Shown here one piece after another: positions 1 through 13,139 of a stretch of DNA of 64,000 bases. The first letter of the stretch is position 1. The number at the start of each line of letters is the position of its first letter. Source of the DNA: Dioscorea cayenensis subsp. rotundata (lineage: Eukaryota; Streptophyta; Magnoliopsida; Dioscoreales; Dioscoreaceae); assembly GCF_009730915.1 (NCBI RefSeq), contig NC_052487.1, positions 18,406,529 through 18,470,528 of the forward strand. Direction: 5' to 3'. The notes beneath the pieces are model-generated. The model was not told where the DNA came from, made no database searches, and saw only the letters and a list, made by a program, of their open reading frames with translations. Both the position numbers and the translations under genes were made by a program.

Positions 1-590
1 AAAATTGTTTGATGTTTATCATTATGGATATACTTGTTTTTCATCTTTAGATCAATGTAAAGTTTCTTTACGCATCCTTGTTTTGACATTTGATGCCTTA
101 ATTACCTTTTTGTATGTATATTTTGGTAATTATAAGTCACTTGCATTATATATATGCTTGGATTTTTGAGAATTTTGATGTGTTAACTATTCTTAGGTAG
201 CCCTGGATTGAATCGTTAGGTATTTATTTTGATATTTGTGTTGATTTATGAGATTATAAATTGATCTAGCTGCTTTTTTTGTGGATTTTGATGTTTTGAT
301 TATTACTGTAGTTTAATCACAAAAATTATCATGATATTTATCATTGTAGGATATATTTATTTATCTCTTTAGACCAATGGATTTTAGATCATCATGTTTA
401 ACATTTGATGCCTTAATTTACCTTTCTTTATGTATTTTGGTAATTATTAGTCACTTGCATTATATATGCGTGATTTTGAGAATTTTGATGAGTTGATCAT
501 CTTAGTAGCCCGATTGAGTCTCGTATTTATTTTGATATTTGTGCGCTGATTTTTTATGAGATTATAAATTGATCTAGATAGAAATAATCA
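1..590. repeat. Two-copy tandem duplication, about 310 bp period
   Basis: Two diverged copies lie head to tail, roughly 1-300 and 301-590. Shared landmarks include 'tttgatgccttaatt' near 90 and again near 402, 'aagtcacttgcattatatat', and 'gagattataaattgatctag' at the end of each. A weaker third partial copy may run to about 760. There is no coding potential. The left end is cut by the window, so more copies may lie outside. Confidence 0.8.
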
Positions 591-1392
591 GAATGCAAGC
601 CATGAATTTGAGATCAAAAAGTTTCGAATGTACCGTTGGATTTGACGTCGAATAATATTAATTTCCATTTTCTTTGTAATTACAAGTCATTTACTTTTTA
701 GAGTATATGTGCTGATTTTTGTGGTATTTTGAGAAAGTGGTTGTTGGAATTGGTGTCAAGCTTGCTCTTGACTATTTGCCTCTTTGCATCTTAGAAGTGA
801 ATATAGATCCCAACACTAAGTTTTGGATAATTTTACATGAGATTTGCTGTTCTAATATTTCTACTTTCCATCCATATATTTTGTAATTATAATTTATTTA
901 ACTCTACCATTAAGATAGCAATGGACTACCTGGGGAATCTATGGTACTATATATTTATTCCTTCAAGAGTGTGTTTGACTGGAGACAAGAATGGAGGATG
1001 TGAAAGCAAAGGATGGAAGGAAAAGGGAGCATGCCTTTTATCAATAACGTTTCCTTCATTTGCCTATACATTTTAATTTCTTCACATCTAACGCAGACAA
1101 AAATTAATTTTCCTTCATGCTTTTCATCTTCCAATATTTTCCCATGAACCAAATGTTACACATGTATGAGCTAAATTGGCATTATGTATAGATAAACAAA
1201 GATGGTTTTATATTTGAATAGATAAGAATACTTATTAGTCCTTACTATTCTCAATTAGAAGTTCTCATTTGACAATCTTAGCTTGAAATTCTATATGAAA
1301 AAAGTATATCTAGCTATTGATCATAAAACAACAACTATTAGCTTTTGCCATCCGCTTGAGATGGCTTCTCTTTGGAAGCGGTTTGGCCTTAA

Positions 1393-1436
<44 letters not shown>

Positions 1437-1924
1437 TTTGTTGATTATTATTTTTATTTATTGATTTATTTTGCATTTATTTGTTTTATGTCAATCCCCT
1501 GATCAAGGATTTTTTTTTTATTTATTTTGCATTTATTTGATTCAACCATTTGCTTGTTTTTTTTTTTTAAATAAAGGTAGTGGCTACAAATTAACAAGGT
1601 ATTTTGGCCTTTGCAGTGCTTCATCCTTTGTGGTGGTGTCGAAGTGCACAACAAGGAGATTTGCAAAATGTGCTGAGCTTGCCTAATACAATGTTGAGAT
1701 CGCCAAAAAGGTCGTACATCTGCGAACCATGCTATTATTTTGGTTGTTTATTGTGATAGGCAATATGTCATCAAAAAGGTTGATTTATTTTAGTATTATA
1801 TGTCTAATACAAAAGTGTTGATTTATTTATTTATTTGGTTGTTTATTGCGATAGTATTACGCTATCAAGACAATTAAATTTCTTCTAATTATCACCGAAC
1901 GAATTTACCAATTAGTCGGGCCGT
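591..1924. other. AT-rich intergenic sequence with an (AT)n run
   Basis: I see no gene here. The only structured element is an (AT)n microsatellite at about 1395-1431. Short open frames at 837-1076 and 1471-1686 are low complexity and resemble nothing I know. Confidence 0.6.
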
Positions 1925-4916
1925 GTTGGAAGGTGATTTTTCAATGAGCAAAAAAGTTTTGATGGTGATGATGGAAAATGCAAATAATAAAAGTAATGAT
2001 CCAACTCGAAAGAGTTGTGATGTTGTTGGACCTTGGTGAGGGGAAGTGAAGAGGAAGGTGTAATGAGAGGGCCAAGACTTCAAGTGTATGGTTGGAGTTT
2101 AAAGAAATTAATCTTCCTGGATGGTTCTAGGAGAATGTATTCGATTGCAAGAGGAAGTTGGCTATAAATGCTAGCAATAGTACAACCCAATTTAAAAGGC
2201 ACTTGTCAACTTGCATGAGATGAGAAAAATTTATCAAAACTCAACAATATTTCTTTCCAACCTATACAAGGAGGTAATGGGATGCTGAAATGCAAACCTG
2301 GCCTCACAAATGGCAAGTTTTGACATGGCAAAATGAGAGAAGCAGCTGCATATTGATATTGATGCATGAGCATCCTTTTTCAGTGATGGAAGAGGAAGGT
2401 TTTAATATGATGCAAAGATGTGGAATGCCTGAATGGGAAAAAGTGTCTCGGGTTACTATCAAGAAAGATTGTATGCAAGTTTATGAAACCGAAAAAAAAA
2501 AATTGAAAACATTGCTCAAGAATATTAGCAAGATAAGCTTGACAATGGATTTATGGAAGTCTAGCAATGAAAAGATCGAGTATATGGTCTTAACAGCTCA
2601 TTTTTATTGATCATAATTGAGATTGCAAAAAGCGTGTTATCACATTTTTGTTCGTCTTCCACCTCCTCGCCGTGGTGTTGAGATTGCTGATTGTATCTTT
2701 AAGTGTTTGAAGGAGTGGGGAATTGAGAACAAGGTTTTTACTATCTCTCGTTGATAATGCTTCAAGCAATGATGTGGCAATCAAGATTCTTAAAAGACAA
2801 ATTTCTCAAGAACTAAAAAGATTGCTTTGTGGAGGAAAGTTATTTCACGTTTCGTTGTTGTAGCACACATTCTTAATCTCATGGTGCAAGATGGTATTTC
2901 TAAAATTGAAGAAATAATTGAAGATATTCAGTGAAAGTGTAGTTTATTAATCAAAGTGAAGCAAGATTGAAGTCATTTTCTGATATTGTGTAACAACTAC
3001 AATTGCCGGAGCTGAAAACTTATTCTGATTGCAAGACATGTCGAATTCAACATTTGAAATGCTATCAGTTGCAATGAAATTTAAAGATGCTTTTTACAAT
3101 GTTCAAAGATCGGGAAACCTTTATCATTGTTGCCTCATGCCCCGAAGATTTGGGAAAAGGTGGAGAAAAATATGTGAGATTTTAGAAGTGTTCACGCCAT
3201 CACAAAAATTATTTTTCGTAGTGATTATCCAACTTCTAATTTGTTTCCTCAATGAAGTCTATCGGGTGAAAATGTTGCTAGACAAAAGGGCGTAATGATG
3301 AAAATGACTTTATTCGAGCAATGATTGGCAAATGAAATCTAAAACTTTGATAGATATTGCTGGAATGCACTCTGCTCATGTCTCTGGGCCGCTCTTGATC
3401 CAAGATGCAAAAATGAGGGTTGTTGATTTCTACTTTTGCAAGGATGTATTCCGACAGAGAAGCAAGAGAAAATATTGCTAAAGTTCGAAGCTCTACATGA
3501 GATCTACGAAGAATATGTTCTGAATATCAACATGGCAATGAGCATAGTAGTGAAACCCAATGCATAATAATGATGATGTTGGTACTAGTAGCAAAGGTCT
3601 GGCCAAAGTTGGTCCGAATTTTCAAGTTATGTGAAATCTATTGAAAAAGCCTCCACAACAAATGATTTGGATGCATACTTAGATGAAGGTTGTTTCCATT
3701 TTTGAAGGAAACCCTGATCAATTTAATGCCTTAGAATGGTGGAAGGAAGTACTTTTTAAAATATCGTGATCTTGTCTAGAATGGCTCGTGACATACTTGT
3801 TATTCCTATCACTACGTAGTGGCTTCTGCAGGCTACTTTCATGTAGGTGGTAGAGTGATTGATACTTATCGCTCTTCATTGGCTCCAGAGAGACAAGGCA
3901 AGCATTGCTTTGTGGAGGAGATTGGTGCTCGAAATCTTCATGGAGTGAAGAAGAAAAACAAAGTGAGTTTATAACTGTTCTTGCTTTAATATAATTTTTT
4001 ATTTTTCATGGTTTTTCTTGTTTTAATGTAATTTTTGCCTATTCTTTGTTCACTTTGTATATATTAGAAGGAGAAGAAACCAATTGAGATTTCACTTGAC
4101 ATACCTTGAACCCGCTCAAGTTTAAAATGGTAAAAGGAAGAATTATGTCTGCATGTAAGTAACATTTAAGTTTATTCATCCTTACCATCAATGATTAAAA
4201 ATGATTTGTTTACTAATTTCTCATTTGTACCTTTTGTATAAGTTTGATGGAAACATTGTCAAACCCTACTTTCAAGAAATACATATTTTTGAGATAATGG
4301 ATGTTGATGGTGGATTGATTGTTTTCTTATTATCTATGGACTTATTTGTTTGTTGTCAATGAATTGTATTAGCACTTGTTTATTTTCTATTTGTTTTACT
4401 TGGATTTATTAACTATGGACTTACTTGTTTTATAATTATGGACTTACTTGGACTATTTGTTGTATTTTGTTTAAGTATGAGTTCTATTTGTTTTTCACAA
4501 TATTTTTGAATGTTGTTGTCTTTAGTTGATGTTGCATTTCATCAAATATGAATGTATTTGTTTATTTTTGAAAAATTATAAAATGTTATTATTCTAGTTC
4601 TTGTATTTGGTTAAGTTTGAATTGTGTTTGTTGCCTTTTAAATTTTTGAATGTAGTTATTTTTAGAATGGATGAAAAATTGATATGAAAATCAATGAAAA
4701 AATTTTTCGAGCCTCGAGCATAATTGTTTATGATCATTTTCAATCATCCTCGAAGACCGACGAGCTCGAAGTAGCTCAAATAGTGTATCGACGTCGAGCC
4801 TCGAGCTTGGCTATGTATACTCGGTTGAGTCTCGAGCCGAGCATCGTATCGACGCAATCGAGCCACCGAGCTGCATCGCTTATTACCCTGCCCGAACTCG
4901 ATCGATTACACCCCTA
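1925..4916 (+). mobile_element. Decayed hAT-superfamily transposon (Ac/RICESLEEPER type)
   Basis: The block holds the three hallmarks of a plant hAT element in order: a BED zinc-finger relic, a transposase core and a C-terminal dimerisation relic. The right end is a run rich in TCGAG/CTCGA words (4690-4916) ending 'gattacacccctag'. Read on the other strand this is TAGGGGTGTAATC, a common plant hAT terminus. I did not find the matching left terminus, so the 5' side is probably truncated or too diverged. Many frameshifts and stops make it non-autonomous. Confidence 0.75.
2075..3960 (+). pseudogene. hAT transposase pseudogene
   Basis: Translation in shifting frames gives recognisable pieces. 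A BED-like finger lies at about 2090-2220 (CKRKLAINASNSTTQFKRHL, then STC). The core at 2290-2610 contains PEWEKVSRVTIKKDC and ISLTMDLWKS. A middle piece at about 2640-2850 contains PPRRGVEIADCIFKCLKEWG and DNASSNDVAI. The dimerisation region is at about 3720-3930 (ALEWWKEVLFK, DLSRMARDI.VIPITT). Frames change at least four times and in-frame stops are common, so this is an inactive copy. The 106-codon open frame at 2290-2610 is a fragment, not a gene. Confidence 0.8.
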
Positions 4917-5395
4917 GTTACGGGTTATCTTTTTCTCAACTCAGTTAACCCGGCGGGTCAACCGGGTCCAACTCGGTGGGTTGCAATTTTTTCTTTTAGT
5001 TTTATACGATTTTTTTTGAAAAAAGAGAACCTAACCACTTGGGCTACACTAACTTTTGCATAATATTGGGAATAGTTGAATGTTAACTTCCAATTCATTA
5101 ATAACATCAACATGAATGTAAATTAAACCCATTTGAATTTTTGAATGGTGGGTAAGCAATAAAAATGAATAGTTATTTAAAAAAAAATATTTTTGTGTGT
5201 TTTAATTATCACAAATATTAAATGAAATAAAATAATAGGTACAACTAGTCCATAAACAACCAACCATTCCACTGTAAAAATTAGATTTTTGTATGCTTTA
5301 ATTATTATAAATATTAAATACAAATGAAAACATGTTGACCCATAACCCGCCGGGTTAACCTGGCCCATGCCCTCTTTAGGTGTGCACATAAAGAA
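4917..5395. mobile_element. Small inverted-repeat element (possible hAT MITE)
   Basis: Near each end is an inverted GC-rich segment: 'gttaacccggcgggtcaac' at about 4943-4961 and its reverse complement form 'cataacccgccgggttaacc' at about 5340-5359. The interior is AT-rich and non-coding. It abuts the hAT terminus at 4916, so it may be a separate small element or the flank into which the hAT inserted. Exact ends and a target duplication were not resolved. Confidence 0.45.
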
Positions 5396-6200
5396 TTTTT
5401 ATTACCCTTTATAATATTTAACTGTTTTTATAGGTCAATAAATTACCGTAATATTTTTCACTTTTGTTTGCCTTTGATAAACTCTTAACAAGATGTGTTT
5501 GTCACCTATTATCGCAAAAGAAAAAAGGAAAAAAATTTGCTTTAGACTCAACCATTCAGCTGGAGAGAATGCAAATTCAAAACTATGACCATGCATGCTG
5601 TATCTTTAGACGTCTGTTTATGGATCTCTGAAAATATTATTTTGTATTACAGCTAATTATTCATTTTAACACGTGTTATTAAATTTGCTATAACTAAATA
5701 TTTTTATTTAATGTTTAAGCCAATTTTGGATGAATTTGACGAAATTTTGGACATACATGAAAATCATAGTAAACATTATAAATGAGTTGTCAGTTTAACA
5801 ATTGTTAAGCAATTTTATTAAGAAAAAACAATTGCTAAATAATAAAATATTTAACTTTTATATGAGCGTTAAAGATTCGACTCTCCCTCCCAATGTATAA
5901 TTGAGATCAATAAAAAAACATATATGTGGGGTGGCTTATTCATATTATTAAAAAAAATATGTATATATTATAAGTAAATATGTTCATGTTAAAAATATTA
6001 TAAATAGATTTGAGTTTAAAAATTATTTTTCAATTTTAATGATATTGCTTTTCATCACAAAAAAAATGACATAATTTCCAAGTCTTTTACCAACCACATA
6101 AATATTATAAAAATATTATTTTGCTAAAAACCACATGTTTCAGATAGAAAAAAAAAAAACATTTTTTTTTTGAATAATAGTCGACAAGTGTCTTTTTTAT
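5396..6200. other. AT-rich intergenic sequence
   Basis: No gene, RNA or repeat structure that I can support. Only short A/T runs. Confidence 0.6.
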
Positions 6201-6204
6201 CTTG

Positions 6205-6380
6205 AATATAAACAGTACTGAACAGTACTCGAACCCGGATGTACAGTGTATGCACAGTATAAAAATAGTATAAAAATCTCAGGTGAACATTGCATGAACA
6301 GTACGGTAAACATTACTGTCGGGGGAGAGATTTGAATTCATGACCTCCTCCTTATACTTTGGTGTCATCCCATTGGGCTA
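6205..6380 (-). mobile_element. tRNA-derived SINE-like fragment
   Basis: On the minus strand this reads 'tagcccaatgggatgacacc' (A-box-like) followed by 'ggtcatgaattcaaatctc' (B-box-like) about 30 bases on. That is the spacing and order of an internal Pol III promoter in plant SINEs. No poly(A)/poly(T) tail or target duplication was identified, so it is a tentative call. Confidence 0.35.
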
Positions 6381-6383
6381 TTC

Positions 6384-6437
6384 AATTAAAATATATTTTT
6401 TATGAAAAAACATTTTCATAAAAAATATATTTTAATT
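6384..6437. repeat. Perfect 25-bp hairpin with 4-nt loop
   Basis: Positions 6384-6408 and 6413-6437 are exact reverse complements, separated by AACA. The stem is AT-rich apart from one G:C pair in each arm. It directly adjoins the SINE-like fragment. It could be a cruciform-prone palindrome, a tiny MITE remnant, or a fold-back RNA source. Confidence 0.85.
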
Positions 6438-8774
6438 AAAAAAACACATTATTCTATTCTGAATCTTTCCTAATCAATCAGTCTCCTAACTCTCGCTTTC
6501 TGATAAGCTCTAAAACTTAACTTTTTCCCATTTTAATATGAGAATCGATTGAAAATCAAGGGAAAAGACAAAACTTTGGACTTCACTCCCTTCCCCCACT
6601 CTGTCACAATCAAAGAATACCTAATTTTCTGATTTCAATCAAGCTATTATATTTTAAATTTTTAATTTAACTTTTTTGATAACATACAGTTAATTTAAAA
6701 TTTTAATAATTGAAAAAAAATTGGCAAATCACTCAAAATGTTTTGGAAATAATAATAAAAAAAGCAATTACAAGCACAATTACGTGAGTTCAAATAAAGA
6801 GATACGTGTGTGGGAGTATGCAAAACGACAAGAAATAATTAGGTGGCTTTACAATGATTGAAGAGGAAGATGAGAAACAGAATAGAGCTCCCAATAAATA
6901 ACCATCAAAAGGGATCAACCATCAATAATGCTTTTGTTAATTTGAAGTGTCAGGATCTTTGATTATGTCTACAATTAAAAAAAACTCACACTAGTACTGA
7001 AAAGAGGTTGACAGAAAATCAATGCTACTTTTGATTGTTGTAGCCAAATCTCATAAGTTTTTACAAATCCTAGGCTTTAGTGATAAAAAAATACATAATC
7101 AATTTTAATTAGAATTGAAATGAACTATAGAAGATAAGATTGTATATGCAATTATTTTTCTATTTAAATATAATTGAAAATACAACAGTTAAAGAGCATT
7201 TAAATATTTTTCGGCGAGATCTAAATTGAGCTTCAAAAAGACTAAACCTTAGTCATAAAAATTGATTTTTTAATGAGGCACAAATTATGGCTAAAATGAT
7301 TTTGAATTTGTGCAACACAAGGTTGCTGCAAAAACACATGATTTATATTGTCCCTACCGTCCAAATTACTAGTGAAAACAAATGCAAGAATCAAAAAATA
7401 TATTTTTAAAATATTAGTTTTAAAAATCCAAATTTATAAAAAATATTTTTACTTGAAAGTTTATGAAATACATTTTGCCCATGCAAAGCACTTTCATTTT
7501 TGATCCATTTCTCTTAACTTTCACTCTCATCCTACTCTAGTATACTCCAGAACATACTTTTTCCGTACTGTTTGTTCAAATTCAAGGACAAAAAGAAAAC
7601 CAGAACTTTCTTGTGGGCTATGTCACAATTTACTTTCAATGAATTCCAAAAATAAAAGCGACAATTTGATTGGGACTTGAATGAGACTGGGTGTTGATCA
7701 AGGTATGAACAGAATGATACCACAAAATTAGCTCTTTTTTTTTTTTAAGACGATAAATGTCACTTTACAAGGAGCTGTTAAGGATAGACAGATACAATGG
7801 TATATTAATTACGGTGATTGAATGACTCTATATGCACATTATTTTAATAATACTGTTGACCCAATGATTCAATCCTATCTATTCACCATTCTTATAATAT
7901 TTCACTATATCAAGTAGTGATTGTTAAATCTTAAATAGTATGGATTTTTTTTTAATAATGTGAATAAATCATCACAAACATCAAATGCTATTTCAACCAT
8001 GCTATTTTTTCCCTAGGAGTTAATATTTTAACCATTTAACAATTACTAACATTGGTAAGATAGTTGTTGTCTGTCTTTCATTTGTAGTATTTTTTAATTA
8101 ATAAATCATATTAGAATTACTATGTTCCATTTGTTAAGATTAAAATGGTTACCTTATGTTTGTTTGTTAGCACTCCCACATGGTGTTAGTAGGATTCTTA
8201 AGAGAAAAAAAGTGGTAAATATTTGAAATATATTAAGTGAATATAGAACCCTATTATTACTTTTATTATTATATTATTTAGGTGTTGTTTAATAATAAAG
8301 GATACTTCACTTTATCATAATATATAATATTTATTTTTATTTGTCTTTGTTGCTCAATCTACAGTGATGTTTTTAGATTTAATATAATTCAATCAGCACA
8401 CAACCCTGGTAATTACAAAAACAAATAGCTGTCAAACAATAATGTATGAATATATTAAAGAAAAAAATATATGATTGTACAGAGTCAGATGGGAATCATG
8501 GGATCACATGAATAAAGGTGTATAAATTTGTGCATGAAATAGCAGTGTCCGGATGAGTGATTTGAGACCATGCTAGAGATTTGCTGGTCCCACCAGTAAA
8601 ACAAATTTTTTAATATTTTTTTGAAAAGTTAGATAAATTACTACTTCCTTTGCAATTAAACCTGAAAATAACAGGAAGTATACGCCTGAAATAACATTGA
8701 AACTAATAAAAAATGTTGATGGAGGTGGTATGTTTATCCTAAGTTGTACTAGTGTATATATATAATAAATATAG
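6438..8774. other. Non-coding AT-rich sequence
   Basis: About 2.3 kb in which I find no gene, tRNA, or element with recognisable ends. Short open frames at 7532-7723 and 8573-8779 (minus) lack homology signals and start or splice context. Confidence 0.55.
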
Positions 8775-9372
8775 AGCATGTTTTGAGTCGGCTAAACCCG
8801 TAAGATATTTTTATAAGTTTAAGACTTTTCACTTTTAAAAATTACTGTCAGATACTGAATAACGTCGCTAAAAAGTCAGAATACGCTTTTTCGTAGTCTA
8901 TGAGCAGCGCTTTTTCTCAAAAAGCACCTTTTGAAACTCTTTTATTGATTGTAAGATTACTAAAATACCCATGTCCTTTTATAAAATTTCCCCACCCTTC
9001 ATAGCCCTGACTTCTCCAATGTAGTTATAATTAATATAATAATAATAATTGTAATTATAATTAATATCATAATATATTAATTTATTATTATTTTTATTAT
9101 TAGTGCTTTCATTATAATTAATACCAATGTCTAATAGTAACTTAATAAAAACTCAATGAATGTCTATTTTAGTAATTTGCCACTTTTAAAAGCCCTTTTA
9201 AAAATCTCCATCCAAACAACTTTACATATATAAAAGTGCTTTTGTTTTAAGCTATCCAAATATAAAATACTCAAAAGCACTTAACTTACTCTTAAAAGCA
9301 CTTTTAAAAAAAGTGCTTCTACAAATTAAAAAAAAAGCTCTTTTTCCAAAAGCTAACCCAAACAAGGTCATA
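8775..9372. mobile_element. MITE with imperfect terminal inverted repeats
   Basis: The left end 'gcatgttttgagtcggcta' and the reverse complement of the right end, 'gaccttgtttgggttagct', are similar. Inside, both flanks carry mirrored 'aaaaagcactttt' words near 8905-8935 and 9290-9345. The interior is non-coding. Flanking 'atag' occurs on both sides, but I could not establish a convincing target duplication, so the superfamily is open. Confidence 0.55.
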
Positions 9373-10590
9373 GACAAACCACGTAAATTACGTACATGTG
9401 TGTGAAATTATTATCTCAACAGTCAACATACTTGTGTCCTTCTCACTTTATCTTTGTTAAAATTCAAAATTACTTTTTTAGTAAATATATCAGTACCATA
9501 TATAAAAGATACAGTATCAAAATATCAAAAGATCATTGCCAGATTACATTAGGTTGATCGTTTGGTTAGATAACCGATTTATTTGAGTCAAATAATTTAG
9601 CATAAATTTATTTATTTTATTAATATTATATATAATTCTAAATAAATTATTAACATTATAAAAAAATATTTATTATATTTTTCTTAAAAATAAATATTTT
9701 AATTTTAATTTATTTTATTTTTATTAATATTAATTAAATCAAACTTAATCAATTCAAATAAAAATATTTTCTCTAACAATTTAAAAAAGAAAAAAAGAAA
9801 ATTAACCCGGCATCTTTATTCTAAACTAAACATACCCACAGAAACTTGGTCCATGTACTTCAAGATGGGTCAGTTGTCTTTCACAAATCACAATTGACAA
9901 AGCCTATTGGCATTGTCTGGATGTGGCTATGCGTGTCATGGACCATGGTCCTTTCAATTTCATAATACCACAATATCTTTTTTAATTGTTAGGTTGGTCC
10001 CCCTATTTGCGTTTGTCGGAGAGAGATATATATCTTGTTTGTAATTATATTAGTAAAAATAAAATAATGAAGATAAACCACAGGTAGGATTCGAAATATA
10101 TGACTTTTAATTAGGAAAAATATGAAATATTAACTACTTTATTTTTGGGATATCTATTTTTTGAAATTTTTTTACTAATTTACTATATAGTGTGATTTTT
10201 TATTAATTTGAGATTTATGTTTTGAGTTTTGATATTCCAGTACACTGTAGTCTAAACTGTTAGTAAAAATGTGTCAAAATACTTGACCCTATTAATATTT
10301 GTTGATGTGGCATTATAATAGACTTGAATTTATATTTTTACCTTTATCTATATTACTAAAGTATATTCTATTTAAAAACAATTTGAACTCCATACTAAAC
10401 ATTATAATCTTTAGTTATTCTAAATTAAAACCTAAAGAAACAAAACCAAACCCTAATTTCATATGATGTAAATGAGATCACACATGATATAAATAAAAAC
10501 TTAAAGGTAAATTCATATCTATTATTATACCATGTCAACAAGTATTAATGGGGTTAAGCATTTTGGTACTTTTTTACAAATATTTTAAAC
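9373..10590. other. Non-coding AT-rich sequence
   Basis: No gene or element with defined ends seen. Confidence 0.5.
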
Positions 10591-10594
10591 TACA

Positions 10595-10890
10595 CTAGGC
10601 ATTCTCCTCGGCTGCACATCAAAATTTTTAAAATTTTGTGAGGAGTTTTGAGGCAATATTATATATAAAATAATATAATTAAATAACTCTTACCATAGAA
10701 ACTATTTTATATCTTGGATTTTAAAAGTTTTATGGACATTTATTGCAAAAATAATTAGATATAATTCATGTTTTTCAATTATTAATATTATAAGTAATAT
10801 AAATAAAAACTGAAATGTTATAAAAAATTAAAATTGTTCATTGAAACGCTCTCGAAGTAGATTATACATCTACTTTAATAGTATGTATAA
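10595..10890 (-). mobile_element. Short non-autonomous Helitron
   Basis: Read on the minus strand it starts near 10890 with 'TTATACATACTATTAAAG', a decayed form of the TC-start seen in its sister copy ending at about 37,130. It has the subterminal hairpin AAGTAGATG...CATCTACTT, and ends at 10595 with 'GGAGAATGCCTAG' followed by T. The CTAG end inserted before T is a Helitron hallmark. The hairpin before the 3' end is eroded in this copy. Sister copies occur at 34.9-37.1 kb. Confidence 0.65.
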
Positions 10891-11712
10891 ATATATATGG
10901 TATCTAAGCGCTAAAACTCAAACCATAAACCTCAAATTGATAAATAAGTAAACCACATGTTAGTTTAGTGAAATTTATATATATATATGGGTAAGCCACA
11001 AATAGTCAACCATGGAATTATGAGAGTTCTAGCTCTCAATTATTATTATTTTCTTAATCAAGATTAAATATAATAATTAGTATTTTGGAGCATGCTCACT
11101 AATATTTGTTTATTGCAATATAAATTGTAAAAGATGGAGAGTTGCGGAAAAAGATTTTTTTTATATTAAAGGCGGATGATAATTGAAAGATTGCCTATGT
11201 TTTGGTTTAGATTTTAAAAAATTATTTTAAATAATTTAATGACTTTTACCGAATTCGATATAAGAGTAAATTAACAGATTGTGTTTTCAGCTTAATTTTT
11301 TAAACATTATTTTACATAAATCATTATTTACTTTACTAAATTTGATATAACAGTAAAAAACCAATGACAATATATGTAAATAATGAAAATGCAAAACCTT
11401 GAGTAAATGGTTTAATGTGTACAATTTTCCGGAGTGAAATTGTTTATTTTAAAATGCAATGAGGTAAATGTGTATTTTTTTATTTTTTTATATTTTTATT
11501 TGACAAAGCTAACAAGCGACCATGAACATTTTAAAATTTTTAATTCAATCACATATTGATACTAGTTGAACTTTCTTTTTTTTACATAAAAATTAAATAT
11601 TTTAATCATTTAATTTTTACGATGATGGTGCAGGTGCATTATTCTTAATATGTATTTATATTTTTTTTTACAAATTTGTGTTTTAATTACTTTTAAAAAA
11701 CAATAAAATAAT
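10891..11712. other. Non-coding AT-rich sequence
   Basis: No gene seen. Confidence 0.5.
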
Positions 11713-11717
11713 ATTAA

Positions 11718-13002
11718 TACTAGTTCAAGAGGGGTAAGCGTGTAAGGTAAACTCTTAATATCACAAGAAATTAAAACACACACATACAAGAGGAAGAAGA
11801 CACACAAGTTGGTTACCCAGTTCGGCATAACCTTGCTTATATCTGGGGGCCAAGCCCGGAGAAATAATCCACTAAAAGAGGTAATTAATAAAGAGTACAA
11901 CACTCACTTACTCGCTCAAGACATAGAATAGCCTCTTAAGATTGTTCAATGCCCACTCTCTTTAACACTCACCGAAGGGTCTCACTCGTGGCACATCCTA
12001 AATCTTCAAGCAGGATATCTTATATAGACGCACCTACGTCTATTAGATCCTCCCTCTTTTAGAATTCTCCACGATTTCTTAACTTGGACACCTTTCAAAA
12101 TTAGATGTTGCAACACTACTCACCTTACTAAACATGACTGAGTTCTAGCCAGTTGCAACCGAACTTGCAACACCTTCAACCCTCCCGATTCCTTCAGTCC
12201 TCTTCGTAATAGTTGACTCGTCCCGAGCTCTTCATGCCTGCAACCGCTTCTTTCATCACGTCACTTCAGCATGTCCCCTATCCCGAGAGACGCGTCTACC
12301 GAGGCACATGCAACCATCTCACCAAAGATGGTCACCGAAGATCTCCCGATCTTCTTTACAAACTTGGTCCAAGTTTGGTCTTCTCATGTGATCTTCGTTT
12401 GAATCATAGAAATATTGTTATTAAACTTGATCTCATCTCATCCAAGTTTAGCCTTCAATATATTCAAGCATGATCTCCAATCATTCATGCTTGGATCTTC
12501 AACTCTTCAATCAAATTTTAAGTAATCTTTAATCAATCCTCCATATATGATTTGTCTCCTTAATTAGTTTCATCCATAATTAGTCTTCTTACTATCTTTT
12601 ACTCCATGATGATCTTTTCTCAAAGAATAATTCCTCTCTCTGTAAAATAGATCTTTCATAAAAGGAGTTTTACCAAAGATATGATTTATCATCCCGAATC
12701 TTACAAAAGATAGATAAAATCATACCTAAGATGAAACTTACCCTTTTTTTTTATGAGATTTCATTACCTTGACTTCCTTCCAAAAATAGTTCTTTTCCAA
12801 ATGATCCATTTAGAGGTATTTCTCTAATTATACTCTCCATTATGATCTTCCAAGCCTCATATTTTCATATGTCCTGTCACCAAGCTTTAGCCACATCATT
12901 ATCCTAGTCACTTCACCTAGTCATCATAACCATGCCATCTTTCATTGCCATGTCATCCCTTGACTTGTCATATAATGCAAACTCAAGTCTTCAGACCTAA
13001 CA
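11718..13002 (-). mobile_element. Solo LTR, copia-type, with 5-bp target duplication
   Basis: A 1,285-bp unit is flanked by the 5-bp direct repeat ATTAA at 11713-11717 and 13003-13007. On the minus strand it begins TGTTAGGTCTGAAGAC and ends GAACTAGTA, so the terminal CA has decayed to TA. Near its minus-strand 3' end is a segment around 11800-11860 (GGCCCCCAGATATAAGC, then AAGGTTATGCCGAACTGG) of a kind I associate with the R/U5 side of Ty1/copia LTRs. No internal retroelement coding sequence adjoins either side, so this looks like a solo LTR left by LTR-LTR recombination. Confidence 0.75.
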
Positions 13003-13139
13003 ATTAATAATAAACAAATTAAAAAAAAAAAAAATTTCACATATTCAACCATTCTTAGAGCGTGAGAGTTGGTAGCTTGTCCCCTTTCCAAGTCATAGAT
13101 AAATGATTCAAATTTGTGGTTTATTTATACACATATATG

